In this document: piece by piece, positions 35,823 through 49,300 of the stretch
Layout of the letters: the number at the start of each line of letters is the position of its first letter
Position numbering within the stretch: position 1 is the stretch's first letter
DNA from: Carallia brachiata
Taxonomy: Eukaryota; Streptophyta; Magnoliopsida; Malpighiales; Rhizophoraceae
DNA length: 64,000 bases
NCBI GenBank assembly: GCA_021464245.1
Contig: JADCRB010000006.1
Coordinates: forward strand, 3,958,280 to 4,022,279
Reading direction: 5' to 3'
Translations under genes and position numbers: made by a program
The notes under the pieces: generated by a model
What the model was told of the DNA's origin: nothing
The model's database searches: none
Seen by the model: the letters and a program-made list of their open reading frames with translations, nothing else

Positions 35823-36022
35823 GCCTCCACCTCCAATCACTCCCAAAACAGTCAAGAAGTCAGACAAATAAAAGATACAAACTTTCAGAAGAAAATGAGC
35901 ATAAAAGATAACCCCAAGAAATGTAGATATTAGTCAATAAACTTCTGGCCTGGAATTCAGAGAATGGTGGCGGGTATGTGAGACAAGTGAGAGAAAAAAG
36001 AAAGAAACCATGGCTGTGGAAG

Positions 36023-36030
36023 CTATTTAA
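36023..36030 (-). promoter_or_regulatory. Possible TATA element of the GPI gene
   Basis: TTAAATAG on the minus strand is 201 nt upstream of the ATG. A CT-rich tract (GA on the plus strand, 36085-36100) lies just upstream of it. Both are common in plant core promoters. Assignment is tentative. Confidence 0.35.
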
Positions 36031-36119
36031 GTGTGTGGGGACAAGAGCACTATTAGTAACAGCTGTACTCCCTTCTTAGCGTGAGAGAGAGAAGAGAGAG
36101 AAATTGGGAAATAATTAAA

Positions 36120-38420
36120 GTTTGATTTTTTATGTTTCTCATCTCCAATTCAAATCTCAATTCGCTATCACAGAAATAACTTGTTAACGGGTGATTAGTG
36201 ACAAATTGATACACTTCCCAACTTTAAACTAAATTTCCATCAACCAAAGAGAAATTGGGGGGACCCACATAGACATGGAAACTGAGATATAATAGCACTG
36301 GTGCATTCAATTGCCATCAATTGCGCCTTAAACCGCACTTCTTTGGCACGTGTGAAAGAGGGTCGCGTGGCTTCGCACATTTGGTTTTCTCACGTGTGAA
36401 GAGGTTACGTGGCCGTTTGGTTGATAATCTGATAAATGGGTTGTTGGTGATTTATGAATTGGTGGATTTAATTTGATTTTTTTTCCGGGTGGTGCCGGCT
36501 CTTCACTCCATGGGGCATTTAAGAATATGACATTGGTTTGGCTACGGTCTGTTTTGTTTTTTCGTGATTTTTTTGAGAGTTTGTTTTGACTCTATTAGAC
36601 TTTTGGAGGCTATGCAGCACAAAAACATTATGGAAGATACTAATTCAGACACAAAATAGACACTGATGCATTATAATCGACGGTCACATATATAAGCCAT
36701 CTGATTGCAATTGGGAGTAATAATGGACCGGTGTTCGTTTTGGTTTTTTTTTTTTTTAATTTTTGGTCAAGTTTTGTTTTTAAATTTTGCGCCTCTTAAT
36801 AATGCTCGACTCAAAAATGTGATGTTGGGAGGCCATTTTGGCAAATTTGAGCTGTGGCCCATTCAAGGTGGCTATTCGTGAGCAGGTTTTGGGATTATTA
36901 TGAATGATCGGTGATGACAGTTTTGGACATGATCTGTTGGCCCGGTGGTAATGGGTTGTAATGACATGGATCTTAATGAGTTGGATCTTTGGAGGGTCGG
37001 TGGGGCCAAATTTTTTGACTTGTGTTGCAAATTGTGGAGGAGGTAATCCTAAATAATACCCCATTTCAATACTCATGGAATTGAAGAGTGGGTTTTGTTT
37101 TTGACAAGCCACATAAATCAATTGTTGCTTGTAAGGAAGAAAAAGGATACAAGACCCGGAAAAAAAAAAAGATTAGCTAATAGGAAGTAAAAGATTGTGA
37201 GAATCTACTTTAGTTACAGTAGTGAAAGTGTGTATTTTGAATTGAAAAGTTTAGAATTCGAATCTCAATTATCTCCTTCGTTTATGTTACTTATGATCTC
37301 TTATGATGGGCTATAATTTCATCTACCGATATTTTAAAAAAAAAAAAAAAAGCTTGTAGGTACAAATAGTTCTATGATAGTTACAATTTGAACCTCCGAG
37401 ATAACACGGACAATCAGAGTAACCTTGAAGGAAATTTCCTTCCCCAACCCCAGGCGCATTAAACGGCTCGAACTATCAGACTAGAGACTTATGGGTAGGC
37501 GTTTTGGTAGTTCCCCACAAACCTTGTACTGTGGTTTGACAGTTCAATTGTCTCGATTTAAGTTTGAGGCTGATGATCTACTCAAAGATGCAGCCTTTTT
37601 AACTTTTCCAAATGTGGCGGCAACTAATGCACATGCAATATTGTTACCAGGCCGTAAGATGCATTCTAGAACCTTGAATTTCCTTAATATTTTTGGACCC
37701 AAATGATTAAAAAAAAAAATGTACACTTTTGTAAGAAGTCCGAATAGATCGGCAAGCCAAATTTTGTACATCCATTTTCCTTTTGATCAAAATTTCTATT
37801 ATATGGCAGCCTTTCAAGAATGAATGGAATGATCCATACATGTGATAGAAACTAAATAAAGAATTATTGTATACAAATTCCAAGATCATGCCTATCTATG
37901 TACATAATCTGGACCTCATTCAAGAAACACTGAGGTGAGGTGTATGTGTACCAAAAAAGAAGTAAAGCAGTTGTTGGCTTTTGGAACAAATTTTGCAGCA
38001 ACAGAGAGTTTTTGGTGTGTGAATTTGCAGAGAGTTGGAAGACTTGAAGGAGCATAATAATCACTTAATTTCATTAAAAACCAGCTTTATATATGCTGGA
38101 AAGCACATCATTACAGCAAGCATGCTTCTAGTGCATGTAGATTACTTGAAACAATAACTATACATGCTAGATTTAAATCACAAAATGGACTGTTGGTCCT
38201 CTTAGAATGCAAGATAACTTGCTGGAGCAGCATAAGCCAAAGTGCGCAGCCTAAGACTTTTTAGATTATAAGAGACTTAAATCAACAAGCAAAATGACAC
38301 TTGTAATTCATAATTCAAATTCGCAACTGAAACTTGAATTTGGAGGGAAGGATTTTTCAAAGACTTCGACTGCTTCTTCTTTCTCTGCTGCCGTGCAATG
38401 GTTAGCCTTCAGTTTTTCTG
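36120..38420. other. Spacer between the GPI gene and the MGNC gene
   Basis: It includes the upstream region of the GPI gene with CACGTG-like cores near 36350 and 36390 (GGCACGTGTG and CTCACGTGTG). A 113-codon minus-strand open frame at 36780-37121 and two frames at 37491-37771 have no recognisable domain. I regard them as chance or remnants of mobile elements. Confidence 0.45.
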
Positions 38421-38437
38421 TCAACAGCAGTCCCTTA

Positions 38438-38520
38438 CGAGCCGGATATCTTAGTGATTAAGAACTTAAGCCTCATTTTTTAAGGTCTTTAATTCTAATC
38501 CCGTGAAAGGGTATGAGCCT
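38438..38520 (+). repeat. tRNA-like SINE-head fragment
   Basis: GCCGGATATCTTAGTGATTA (38441-38460) resembles a tRNA-like A-box region and GGTCTTTAATTCTAATCC (38484-38501) a B box. It is followed by an A-rich stretch. It is probably a SINE relic; no target duplication was identified. Confidence 0.4.
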
Positions 38521-38663
38521 TATGAAAATAAGAAAAAGCTAATTATTGTACAGCATACAGTTTACTACATTTTTTAATGCACACAAAAAAATAATAAAAA
38601 TAAAAATAAAGCAGGAACACAAAGGCCTAATGATAACATTTTATGTAAACGAATTAGATAAAA

Positions 38664-39053
38664 TCAAAACTCATCTAATTCACTTTCAGGAATGCTTTGC
38701 AGGGCTGGCTTCCAGTGCCCGTGGTGGTGGTCCAATAATAATCGAATTCCATTGGCATGGCCACTGTTTACAAGCCTGGCCAGGATTTGTTCCATGGACA
38801 AGCCCTGAATCTCTATCCTCGCCATTAGCTCTTCTAGCTCTCTCCTCGAAATCTTTACCTTCACCTCTCTAATAATAGCAGAACCCCCCGAAGAAGCAAT
38901 ATTATCAGAATTATGACTAAACCCTCCTTCATGGTCTTCCCCAAGTAGCCTCTGCCTTTCTGTGGTAGTTGCATAGTTCTCTGCTGCCATCGGACCCCAG
39001 TCGTCGCCGGCGAGCTCCCTCGACGACGATTCACGCATGCAGCAATTTCCCAT
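38664..39053 (-). CDS. Small MGNC protein, probably lipid-anchored
   Basis: This is an intronless 129-aa gene. The start MGNCCMRESS has the glycine-2 of an N-myristoylation signal with adjacent cysteines 4 and 5 for palmitoylation, which would place it on the cytosolic face of a membrane. The middle (residues 17-60) is polar and low in hydrophobic residues. The conserved-looking core at 60-98 (IIREVKVKISRRELEELMAR, then IQGLSMEQILARLVN) is followed by HWKPALQSIPE near the C-terminus. Similar short MGNC proteins with a KISRxELEEL core occur across flowering plants and are mostly uncharacterised. No enzyme motif is visible. Its composition and base use are far less AT-rich than its flanks, and a TATA box lies about 95 bp upstream. 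The function is unknown; a role in stress signalling would be a guess. Confidence 0.82.
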   Translation of the reverse strand: MGNCCMRESSSRELAGDDWGPMAAENYATTTERQRLLGEDHEGGFSHNSDNIASSGGSAIIREVKVKISRRELEELMARIEIQGLSMEQILARLVNSGHANGIRLLLDHHHGHWKPALQSIPESELDEF

Positions 39054-39147
39054 ATCTTAACGTGTATGTACAATAGAATAATATTTTTTTTGTTGAATAA
39101 ATTCGGTGGCAATGCAAGAGATTTAGGATGAAGAGAGGCTTGTTTTG

Positions 39148-39155
39148 TATATATA
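39148..39155 (-). promoter_or_regulatory. TATA box of the MGNC gene
   Basis: TATATATA within CTATATATACAAAAC on the minus strand is about 95 nt upstream of the ATG, giving a 5' leader of roughly 65 nt. The context and spacing are good. Confidence 0.6.
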
Positions 39156-39169
39156 GATAGGCACAACAA

Positions 39170-41900
39170 AGCAAAAAGAATAGGTCTTGAATGGGACTAT
39201 TTTGCCAAAGAATTGTCAATGGTGGCTACTAATCGAGGACGTTGATTGACCATAAACTCATGCAACTTCTTACTTGTTTCTCGGATCTATGATCTTTTAA
39301 CGTTAAATTCAATTTTTTTAAAAAAAAATATTGATTAGTATATAGAAGATTTTATATATTGCCTTTTAAATCAATGAAAGAAATTGTGCAAACATTTTAG
39401 CTCATATAAGTTCATATTGGCCAAATGTCTTACATGGTGTGATGGTGCTTGTTGAACATGTAGAATTCTACTGAGAACAACTATAAGTTTGTGTCAGCCA
39501 ATGGTCTTGTAAAAATACTTGACATATAAGGGTAAGTGAGTTCCTCGACATTGGGAATACAGAGGGAGAGGGCTTAGTCCCAATCGAACAACTCAATTCA
39601 GAAGAAGAATTACAAGATCAAACAAGCATTTCTTAGTGCAGCCATGATTTTCCAGGAAGATGGCATTAGAAATGCATCGCTACTGCCTATTATGAAAAAT
39701 TATGAATTTAAATTCTTGTCAAATCAAATAGTAAGACTAAATTATATATTGATTTTACTGAGTTTTAAATAATTCGGTGACACTTACTAGATATATGAAT
39801 TCTACTTTCTTACAAGTTAAATGTAAATAGTAATATAATATCGCATAATTTTTCCTGACAAATCTAAAAGATAATGTCCAATTTATCCAATTTTCCTACC
39901 GTCCAAAGAAATGAATTGCTCATGAAACTGATTGTTGTAGTTAATAAGAAGTTGCCAACCTCTTTTGTCCTCGGATAAGTTTGCCACGCACGATCCAGAC
40001 AAACAAAGTTATATCCGTCAATCCACGTTTGTGTGCATCTTCTTTAAGTATGACCAAATAATCTTCCTTTTCAAAAAAATAAATAAATAAATAAAAGGAA
40101 ACTTTAATTTAGAAATATCTGTTCCTTTACGTGGCCATTTGTTGAAGTCAAAGACTCAAAGCAGCCATTGCAAAAACCATAAATTATTATAAAAAAAAAA
40201 ACAAATGTTGTTATCATTAAACTGAACACGTGGTTTTATCGCTCAAAAAAAAAAACCAAAACCAAAAACTCGTGATCATAAAAATATCTTACCTTTCGTT
40301 CCAACTTGATAAACTGACGAATCCAACCCAAATTAAGAAAAAAGGTTTCTTCAATTCATGTAGCTACAGTAATTAAATATATCCTTTTTTTTTTTTTCAA
40401 TTCAAGTTTGTCTATCTAAAACGAGTGAATGTATGTAATCAGTTAAATTGAACGTATAACTATATTGTAATATATAACAAGTATTAGACAGTTGTAACAA
40501 TTTCACTGCACAATTTTATCTGACCCATTCGATCAGTCTTGTTCCACAACTAGTTTTTTTGGACAAAACATTCAAGTTTTTAAAAAGGAATAATTAATTT
40601 TTTAATCGATGTGGCCCATGGACGGAGGACCAAGCTCTTAAATTAATTCAGCGCTTTCAAAATAAAAGAAAACAAGGCATGAGTAATTGGCCCAACTTGA
40701 CCTTTTCAATTATAAAATTTAACCAAAAAAAAAAATTGAAACTAGAATTATTTTAATGTTTAGTGATAACATTTAAGATATAAATCTAAATTATTAATTC
40801 AATTAAACTATTTTATTTACAATACCAGATAATTTATATTTCTATTTTATGTCTAGATGGTCAATTTACCATCAATAAACAAACATATAAGCACATTTTT
40901 ATTCTGGAATTGCAAGAAAAATATTTACGCTCACTGTAAACAACATGAGATCGTTTCACATGAAAAAATGGTTGTACTTTTTTTTTAACTTTTAAAAAAG
41001 TGAATACGTTTGTTTGTCGTAGTACTTATTAACTAAAGTCGATTTTTAAACTGTTAATATTTCATTCAACTTCTCTTGTAGGAAGAATTCATTATTCGAA
41101 CACTATTAAATTCGAATTGATTTTTCTTATGTTTGACCTTGATGTTAATTAGTTTAAACCCAATACTACACCTCAGGTTAATTTCCATTAAATCGCAGGA
41201 CAAAAGATAATGAGAAAATTTAAACTTAAGTTAATGTAATAAAAAAGTACACTAAATTATTCTTAAGTCATTACATTGAATAATAAAAAATAATTGTACT
41301 TAAAAGTAATAATCAACATCAAAATATAAAAATATTAGTAGTCCATTGGCCAATTATTGATCCGTCAATACTTACTTGGGTTTGGTTGTACAACAAAAAA
41401 TAACCCATGAGGGCAGGCTCATGGCTACTGTGACTCTTTTGTGATTCCTAGTTTCAGTATGAGTGGGATTGCACTTTTTTAGTATTAGTAAAGGTGAATA
41501 GGTTAGAAAATAATAATAAATTATTAAAATTAAAACATAAAATTAAGAAACTTACAATTTGAAATGATAGTTTAATACTAATTTAAAGTGTTTTATTTAC
41601 GTTTGATTTGGGTTCGAGTCTTTCTACCAATGTTTTTGAGGTAAGAGCTTTCTTACTTGCCAACTTATCCATGCACAGTACAGTACTAATTTTAAACTTA
41701 TAAATATTGTGATCAGTTTAAAAGAGTCACACTTAAGTCTAATAATGTTCAAATAATGTGTTTGATCTTTTAAAAGTGATTAAATAATATATAATAACAA
41801 TACAAATATCAAACTTAACTCATAAAAATTATTATTAACATACCTACAAATACTTTTTTAATTCAAAAAAATCAAAAAACTTCAATAATATATCTCAATT
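39170..41900. other. AT-rich spacer
   Basis: Upstream of the MGNC gene. A patch at 39440-39660 is slightly less AT-rich but has no usable frame. Otherwise only homopolymers and an AAAT run near 40080 are seen. Confidence 0.5.
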
Positions 41901-41929
41901 AATTATACTAAAATCACTAAAAGAGTACC

Positions 41930-42600
41930 GATGTCAAATAAGGCATTTAATCCCTCTCTCTCTTTCCCCTCTCCACCACCTGCTATCCTCCAACAACACT
42001 CGATTCCGACCGGCGCTGGTGGCTGCAGTAACCACCGCCGGCTACCCCACTTCTCCCCTTCTTCTTTCTTTTTCCCTACCCCCATCCCTTCTTTCTCTTT
42101 CTTTCCTTCTCTCTTCATCATCACAACCAGTTAGCCCACATATATTTTGTGACCCCATTGTCTTCTTTTGTGTTTTAGCAATGAGTTTACATTGTTCGTC
42201 TTTTGTTGGAAAAAGAATCCTAAGCAAAGTAAGCTTTCTCTCTGTATATATATATCTCTCTCCACCCTCCCCACCACCGGCTACCACCTCATCAACAGCT
42301 GATCCCTTTTTTCCTTTTATGCTAGCTTTATGGGATTTAGCCTGGTTTCCTTCCATATCCAGCCATAACAGGAGCACCCATGGCCTCCTCATTACCAAGT
42401 CTAAGTCCTTATGTTGTCTGTCGTTGCTGTCACTGTCGTTGCCGCAGTCGTCACTTCTGCCTACTCCTGCCGTCTCTACCTTCTTTGGATCAGGCTATAA
42501 AGGATTTTATCGTATTAGTTTAAGATGGGTGTTGTATGTTCGGTTTGTGTATGTTGGTAGCATAAGCTCCGAGGAAATCTGTGTCAAGCATACTTAACTG
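41930..42600. other. CT-rich, higher-GC island, unassigned
   Basis: This block stands out from its AT-rich surroundings. It is pyrimidine-rich on the plus strand and has two related blocks, one with CACCGCCGGCTACC (about 42035-42050) and one with CACCACCGGCTACCACC (about 42271-42288). Plus-strand frames up to 192 codons exist but their translations are serine/proline/leucine-rich and low-complexity. It could be a fragment of a non-autonomous retrotransposon or a 5' leader region of a lost gene. I do not call a CDS. Confidence 0.4.
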
Positions 42601-45600
42601 ATTTCGGTCGTAAATTCGTGGAAGTGTCATTTATGCTGTCATAAATAATTTTGTTCAAACAAGTTGTATCCTTTAGAGATTTTGGTATTAAGGAGGTCTA
42701 ATTTAGTTTCTCTTATCAAAGAAATTTGTCTAATTAAAATTTAAATTTAATTAGTTTGTGATTTTAATGATTTAGTCGATTATAAATTATTTTGATCAAC
42801 TATTACACTTATTTTATAAAAGTTTATTCGATACTCTCTCATAAGTTTTATAAGTTTTATGTTAAAATCGTATTAATACAATAATTTTCTTTTGATAAAA
42901 AAAATCACTAAAAAATTCAAATCACACTAGGAAATTGGAATATGTGAACTACGAATCCCTGAGCGTGATAAAATAAAATAGAAAAGTGGACAAAAAAAAA
43001 AAAAAGGCAAAGGAAAAAAAAGGCCACCATTGGCATTTATTGTACTATCTATTAAATTTGGACCGAATCCTACAGTTGAATCGGTGAATGTGGAACTAAA
43101 CTAGAATTTTACGTTGATTTTGTTAAATAATCAAAAGACGAAGCAAACTTAAAAAGAAATTAAAAAAAAAAAGTCGATCTCACTTTGTGGACCCAATAAC
43201 TTGGCGACTTCGTCGGGTCTTCGCTATATGGAAAATATTTCCTTTGAATTCTTGGCGAGGATTAAATAATATATGCTGTTTAATGATTAATTTTGTTCAA
43301 AAAAATAAATAATTAAAATTTATTAAATAAATTATATGATTAATTTAATACTAATTAAAATTAAACTATATGATAGAACCTCACGTTTATTTCCTTTTAT
43401 CGATGAAAAATTATATTTCTAGAAAAAGGGCATATAATTATGTGAATTTATTAACATTACTTGTATTTAACTTGTCAAAAATTATGTCAATTGCATTAAA
43501 TATACTGTGGTATGATATAAATATATTAACTATTTTTTAAGAATTAATTATTAAAGGTCTGTTTAATTTACTTGTTATTTTTGTTATTATTAATATTGAT
43601 TATTAATTATTATTACTGATTGTTACTACTGATTAATAAAATAAAATTATAATATTTAATTAAATTAATATTTATTATTTACTATTTAAATAATAAAATA
43701 ATTATTTTACATATTATAATTTAATTTTATTAAAATAAATTAAGTTTATTGTATGTGTCCTTTTTATTATATTTTTTTATGCTTTTGATGCACTCCCCTC
43801 TTTGCCTTTTTTTTCTTATTTTTTTAATTATTATCGATTATTTAATTGATTTTTCTGCACACATGCGCAAAACGTGTGGGCTGGATTGTTCAGTTGGAAC
43901 GCTTTGGAGAAGGGTGGTGAGTGACACGTGGATGACCACGATGTTGCTGGGCACGGACTTCAAAAAGATGCGCCGCTCAAATTAAGCGGACAGTAGGGAG
44001 AATGAAAAAACGGGAGGATATTTTAATATAAATAAAATTTATTAATAACTAATAAATCTAACAAGTAATCTCAACTTACTTTTTGTATTAATTATTGGTT
44101 GAGGTTTCTTTCAACAACCAGCACAATTTAAAAAAATTTAATAAATACTTTCGCCCTTACTTTTTAATTTAAAACTGCACGGTAAATGCATTTCTCTAAA
44201 AATTAGACCAATCATCTCCTAAGAAAGTAAGAATTGAACTTTCAGTCTGGCTGCTAATCACCGGTTCAACCAACGACTACCAGAAGTGCTCCAGGGAGGA
44301 CCGATATTTTCTTTTGTTTTTTTTTTTTTTAAATCTTGCCGGGCAATATTTTTTTTTCTTTGTCGTTGAATATTTAGGATAAGTTTACAATTCCATTAGT
44401 AATTATTAGAAAGTCTAGATTTTGGTTAGTAATAAAAAAAATACAAATAAGGTCGCTAATTTGAAAATAATACATAAATAAGTCGGTAACATTAAATCGT
44501 TATTAATTGATGTGTTGATTACTGATGTAATGAAATTCATTTATTTAAGTCAGTATTTTATACTTATGTAGCCAAAAGTACTCAAATAAAAGTAATATTT
44601 AACACTTACGTGATAAAGACAAAAAAGAAATTTAACGCTTAAGCGATAAAAATCAGTTAAGTCCAGTCAATAAAATTATCATATGGGCATTAAATGTTGT
44701 GTATACTTAAGTAATTTATGCTACATAGGTATAAAATGCTGATTAAAATAAGTGAAATCGGTTAACAACAATTAATGTTACCGATTCATTGGTATATTAT
44801 TTTAAAATTAGTCACACACACACACACATATATATATAATTTAATAACCTTTGGACTTTTTTTTTTTTTTTGGTTAATTAAGAATCTTCAATTTACTGAA
44901 CCCAATCATAAACTTATTTGCTAAATGGATCAAGACTATAAAGGGATCTTTGGGCATTAGGCTTGTTCAAATACTGGGCAGGCTTGGTACTAGTGGGCCT
45001 AGCCCAAAGAATTGAATACTAAAAGAGCTCCGCACCTACAACAATGCAAAATCTCAAGGTCCTCCATGTACATGCAGTCTAAGACTCTCCAGTATCCGGA
45101 AGCTGCATTAGGTCTCAACTAATCTGGAATCGAGTCAGGTGAACTTGCAATGGAGGGCAAATCTCTTTCAATATTCATTTTCTCCATAAACAAAACTTAA
45201 ATATTAAACCTTATTTAAAGAGAACTGAGCTCCTCATTGGTGCTTTTGAGTTGGCTGTGCAAGTTGCAAGTGGTGTGGCTCCCATAATGTTGGACGGTCC
45301 TAGGCGTTGTATAATGAGGTCGATATTTTACAGCCGCCAATGGACCTTCTTGCATCTCGAGATTGGTATTTGAGTTGTTACATTGTGCTTTTGTGAAATT
45401 AATTTGCCATTTCGTCCATATTAAATTGTAATCGGCAAAGAGACGTAAATAAACAAAGCTTCTCCAAATCGTAAAAACATGTTTCATCTGTAACTTGTAC
45501 TTCTCATTCCGTTCATCTACGATAAGCACAGTTCCTGATGTTACCCCAAATTTCACCAAATTAAATGTAGTGGTGAATTGTAAAAATTGATTTTTTTTTT

Positions 45601-46360
45601 CCGCTCTTAGTTGATTAAAAATTCTCCTTTTTTTGGGGGGGTTTTGTAGTTCTAGTAAAGTTCAATTTTAAGCCAAGGACTAAATAAAAAGTCTCCTCAG
45701 ATTTTAAAACCAAGAGTTTCAAGTTTCACTTACCATAGCATGGACTTAATAAACCTATGTTATGGTCTTAATAAACCTGTCTCGTCTGATCACAAAATAA
45801 ATAATTAAATAAATAACCTATCTCGAGTTTTTGACCTTGATATACAAAAGTCTCCGAGTGGACCATAGCGGTAACATGGCGTCACTTTTTGTTTAGAGTA
45901 CGACGTAGTGCACTTCATAGAAAAAGTTTTTTAAAATGCAGTAGTGACAGCAGAATAGATATATAGTGATTTAAAATATTAGATTATGAAAAATGTATTA
46001 AAGTTAAAATAAAAAAATAAATTATTAGATATTATTAAATTAACTGAGTATTTTTCACGTGTCTTACTAAACGTATTCACGTAATTTTACTCACAATAAA
46101 AGAAAAGATGCTAACTAAAATTTATAATCTAATAGTCATTATCTTATTATAAATTTTAGAATAAGATCTAAGATTTAAATGCTAGAACTCAATGGTTGAC
46201 AAATCTCCATCTATTTCCCATTGTAATAATGAAAAAAAAGAAAAAGAAAGGAAGAAAGAAAGAAAGAAAATGTTGTAACTGTTGGGTGGAAATAAATATA
46301 AAATACTAAAGGAAAGAAAAAACAAAAAACAAGTGGAGAAGTTTTTAAACTTTTAACCAC
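42601..46360. other. AT-rich spacer
   Basis: Nothing firm. Around 43860-43990 a small less AT-rich patch contains a GACACGTGGATG motif (ACGT core). A tRNA-like SINE relic may lie at 44215-44300 on the minus strand (TTGGTTGAACCGGTGATTAG with a following AGTTCAATTC). A CA/TA microsatellite is at 44816-44838. The 91-codon frame at about 45218-45490 (minus) has no known domain. Confidence 0.45.
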
Positions 46361-49300
46361 CCAAGTTGATGTCGGCCTGCCTGCCTAGTTGCCTAAAAGC
46401 ATATGGGCTAGCGAGTGGCTGCATAGATGGGTCCAACACTACTTGGTTGCATTTGGATCAGGGTCCACCCCCTGCAAACCCCAACAAGAGAAAAATGGGC
46501 CCAATAATCGTCTGTCTTGTCGGTGAAAAAAACGGGCCCACCTTTCTCTACTGCCATGCTCCTACAATCTGAAAGAGACGAGTTTGAGGTCATGATGGGG
46601 TCTCACGGTCCTGCGTGGCGTCTTTGTAGTACTTCTTTAGGCTAGTACTTCTTTCGTCTCCACCTTTCATTGTAACCCATAAAAAAAAACAAAAAAAAGA
46701 AAAAGAAAAAAAAGACTAGGTGCAACATTTTTGTTATATAATATAAATTAGAATATTATAAAATAAATTTATTTTATTTTATTATATTTTATATTATATA
46801 AGACTAATTTATTTTTTATTATCCATCATATTTTATATATATTAAATGTATTCTCATTAGCACTTAATAAATTAAATTTTTAATCATTTTAGACAATAAG
46901 TAAGGTAATCGGAGGTAGTGATAGCCAAATTCTCCAATTTACACTCTTTTTCTATATCATGGTATCACTATTTTTTTATATATTGAAAAAAAAAAAAAAA
47001 AAAGAGGTGTGGCGGTTCTCAAATTATACGCTTGGCCAAACAAGTGTACTTGTGGCTAGCAGTTTGTAATGATGTTTTTTTTTTTCCAGCTAAAATAATG
47101 CGGTAAGTTAGAAGTACGTGAAACCTAATAATTTCTATTTTTTTTTTTTATATAGGTTTCATTTCCCAAATTATTGGGTGTCATATTTGTCAATTTCAAA
47201 ACATGCCATCTTATTCAACACAAATTCATCTTACTAATAGAGATAGTGCTATTTTGATAAAAATGAATGAATAATTAAAAAAATAAATAGATATGTGGTT
47301 TTTGATTTTATCTTTTAATGGGTTTGATGATACAGGCATGATTATTTTTGTGAGTGTTTAAGTGTGAGTTCATGTTATATTGTTTATAGTCATTTTATGT
47401 ATATTTATAGTTTTATTGTTGACCATGATTACACATAAAAAGATGTGAAACCAGCAGCCTATACGGCGTCATATTTGCGGTTTTATTGCCAACTATTATT
47501 ATACAGAGATTTAAGAACAGAATTAGGATGACATACCCTACTTTTAACGGACTCATTCTCATCCATTGGCTGACCTGCTAATTCACCCGGTAGATATAAC
47601 TTGACCTCATTTTCATAAGACACTCACAAAATCATCTTTTGTATGGAAACCTTACTCCACCTAGACTAATGCTATCATAAAAGGTGGTACTTTAATAATA
47701 ATTTAATGTGTTTAATTTTTTTAATATTTCAGTTTATTTCTTGTTATTTGTCTTTAAATAAAAAGAAATTTATAATGAAAATATGATATTAAATTTCAGA
47801 CTCGTTAATATTTATAGTTAGACTATAATTTGGAGAATCAGACCAAATTGACTGTTTCAATTAGAAAAATCAGGAACCGATTCATAATTTGTTCCGATTA
47901 TGTCAAAAAATCGAAAGATTAATGAATTAGCGAAAAAATCAGAAAACTGATTGGTTCAATCAAAAATAGGTGAACTAGACCAATTTTTTTCAATTTGATC
48001 AGCAAGTGGTTGGGTGAAGTGGCGAGTTCTGAATGCGCCATGTCACCCAAAATTCAAACGGAAAAATGAATTCCTGTACACACGCTCTTGGTTTTGAGAA
48101 ATGGAAAGGCTATGTTGGACAACGAGATTGGGAAGTGAACGCTATATTAAGAACTTGAGAGTACTATTAATTGCTTGAGCTTGAACTTAAAATTCAAATT
48201 TTGTATCAAATTATAAAGATATCAATTAGAATATCACATTTTAGAAATTTTGTATATAAAATTAATGTAAATTACTTCAACTTATATTAAAATATATCAA
48301 TTATAATATCTTTAAATTATATATTTTAATCTTACTTTATAATAAATTGTAAATTGTATATATTAAATCTACAAATTTTATTATTTTAATACATACATAT
48401 ATATAATACTTATATTTTATATGATATGACACTTTATATATTAATATTTTATATATAATGTATTAAGAAATTTAATTTTTATATATTTAATATTAAATAT
48501 TAATGTTATCAGTTCAATCACAATTAAATCAGTTGAATTTTGAATGTATAAATATTCTAATTTAATGACCGGTTCGGTTTTTATTGAATTAGATGTGAGA
48601 GAGGCTCACTCAAATCCGATAATATTTCAGTAGTCGGTCTTTCTTATAAGAAAGGCTGAATAAATATGTTAGTAGATGACTTTTGACCTTTGTCTAAAAG
48701 TATAATGACTAACGTACTTACCATGCATTTTGTTTGCTTTAAAAAAAAAAAAAAAAAACCTTGCCAATGCTTTAATTTCATACCGTTACATCCCAAAGTC
48801 AGTGAAATGATGTAGGGTAAAGGCATACTCCAAACGAAGTTCCATCACTTGGCTACAAATAGTTTCTTAATTAAGAAAATAATAATAATAATTTGTTAAC
48901 GTACACATAGTTTCATGCATAATAATATCATTTTGAATCAAAAGATATATCTGCCTTTTTACTTATGTTTCCCTAAAGTAAAACAGAGAGTGGAGATTAA
49001 ACTAACAAGTACCTAACTAGTAAACTATTCTCAGACTTGATTCGTCCCTTTTTCTACCAAAGTAACCAAACCATCGGCTGTTAGCTCTACGTTGACTCGG
49101 AAAATGAATGGTGGTGATTTGAGATATAAGTTATTATTGTATAATTCAAAGACAAGTAGCTGTAGGACCCTTGCAAGTACCCCACGATTTTCTCATTCTC
49201 ATCCGTCCAATGTGCTCCATCATAGATGGACACATTTCGCTTTTGGGAAAATATATATATATATATCTGTGTGTGTGTGTGTAAAGAGCTTACTTCAAAG

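Noticed and set aside
36780..37121. A 113-codon minus-strand open frame
   Set aside because: No recognisable motif, no splice-linked partner and no promoter signal; probably chance or a repeat remnant.
42019..42597. A 192-codon plus-strand open frame
   Set aside because: The translation is serine/proline/leucine-rich low complexity produced by a CT-rich tract; no domain, and overlapping frames on both strands are equally open.
45215..45559. A 91-114 codon minus-strand open frame
   Set aside because: The longer form needs a TTG start. The ATG form has no domain or homologue I can recall.
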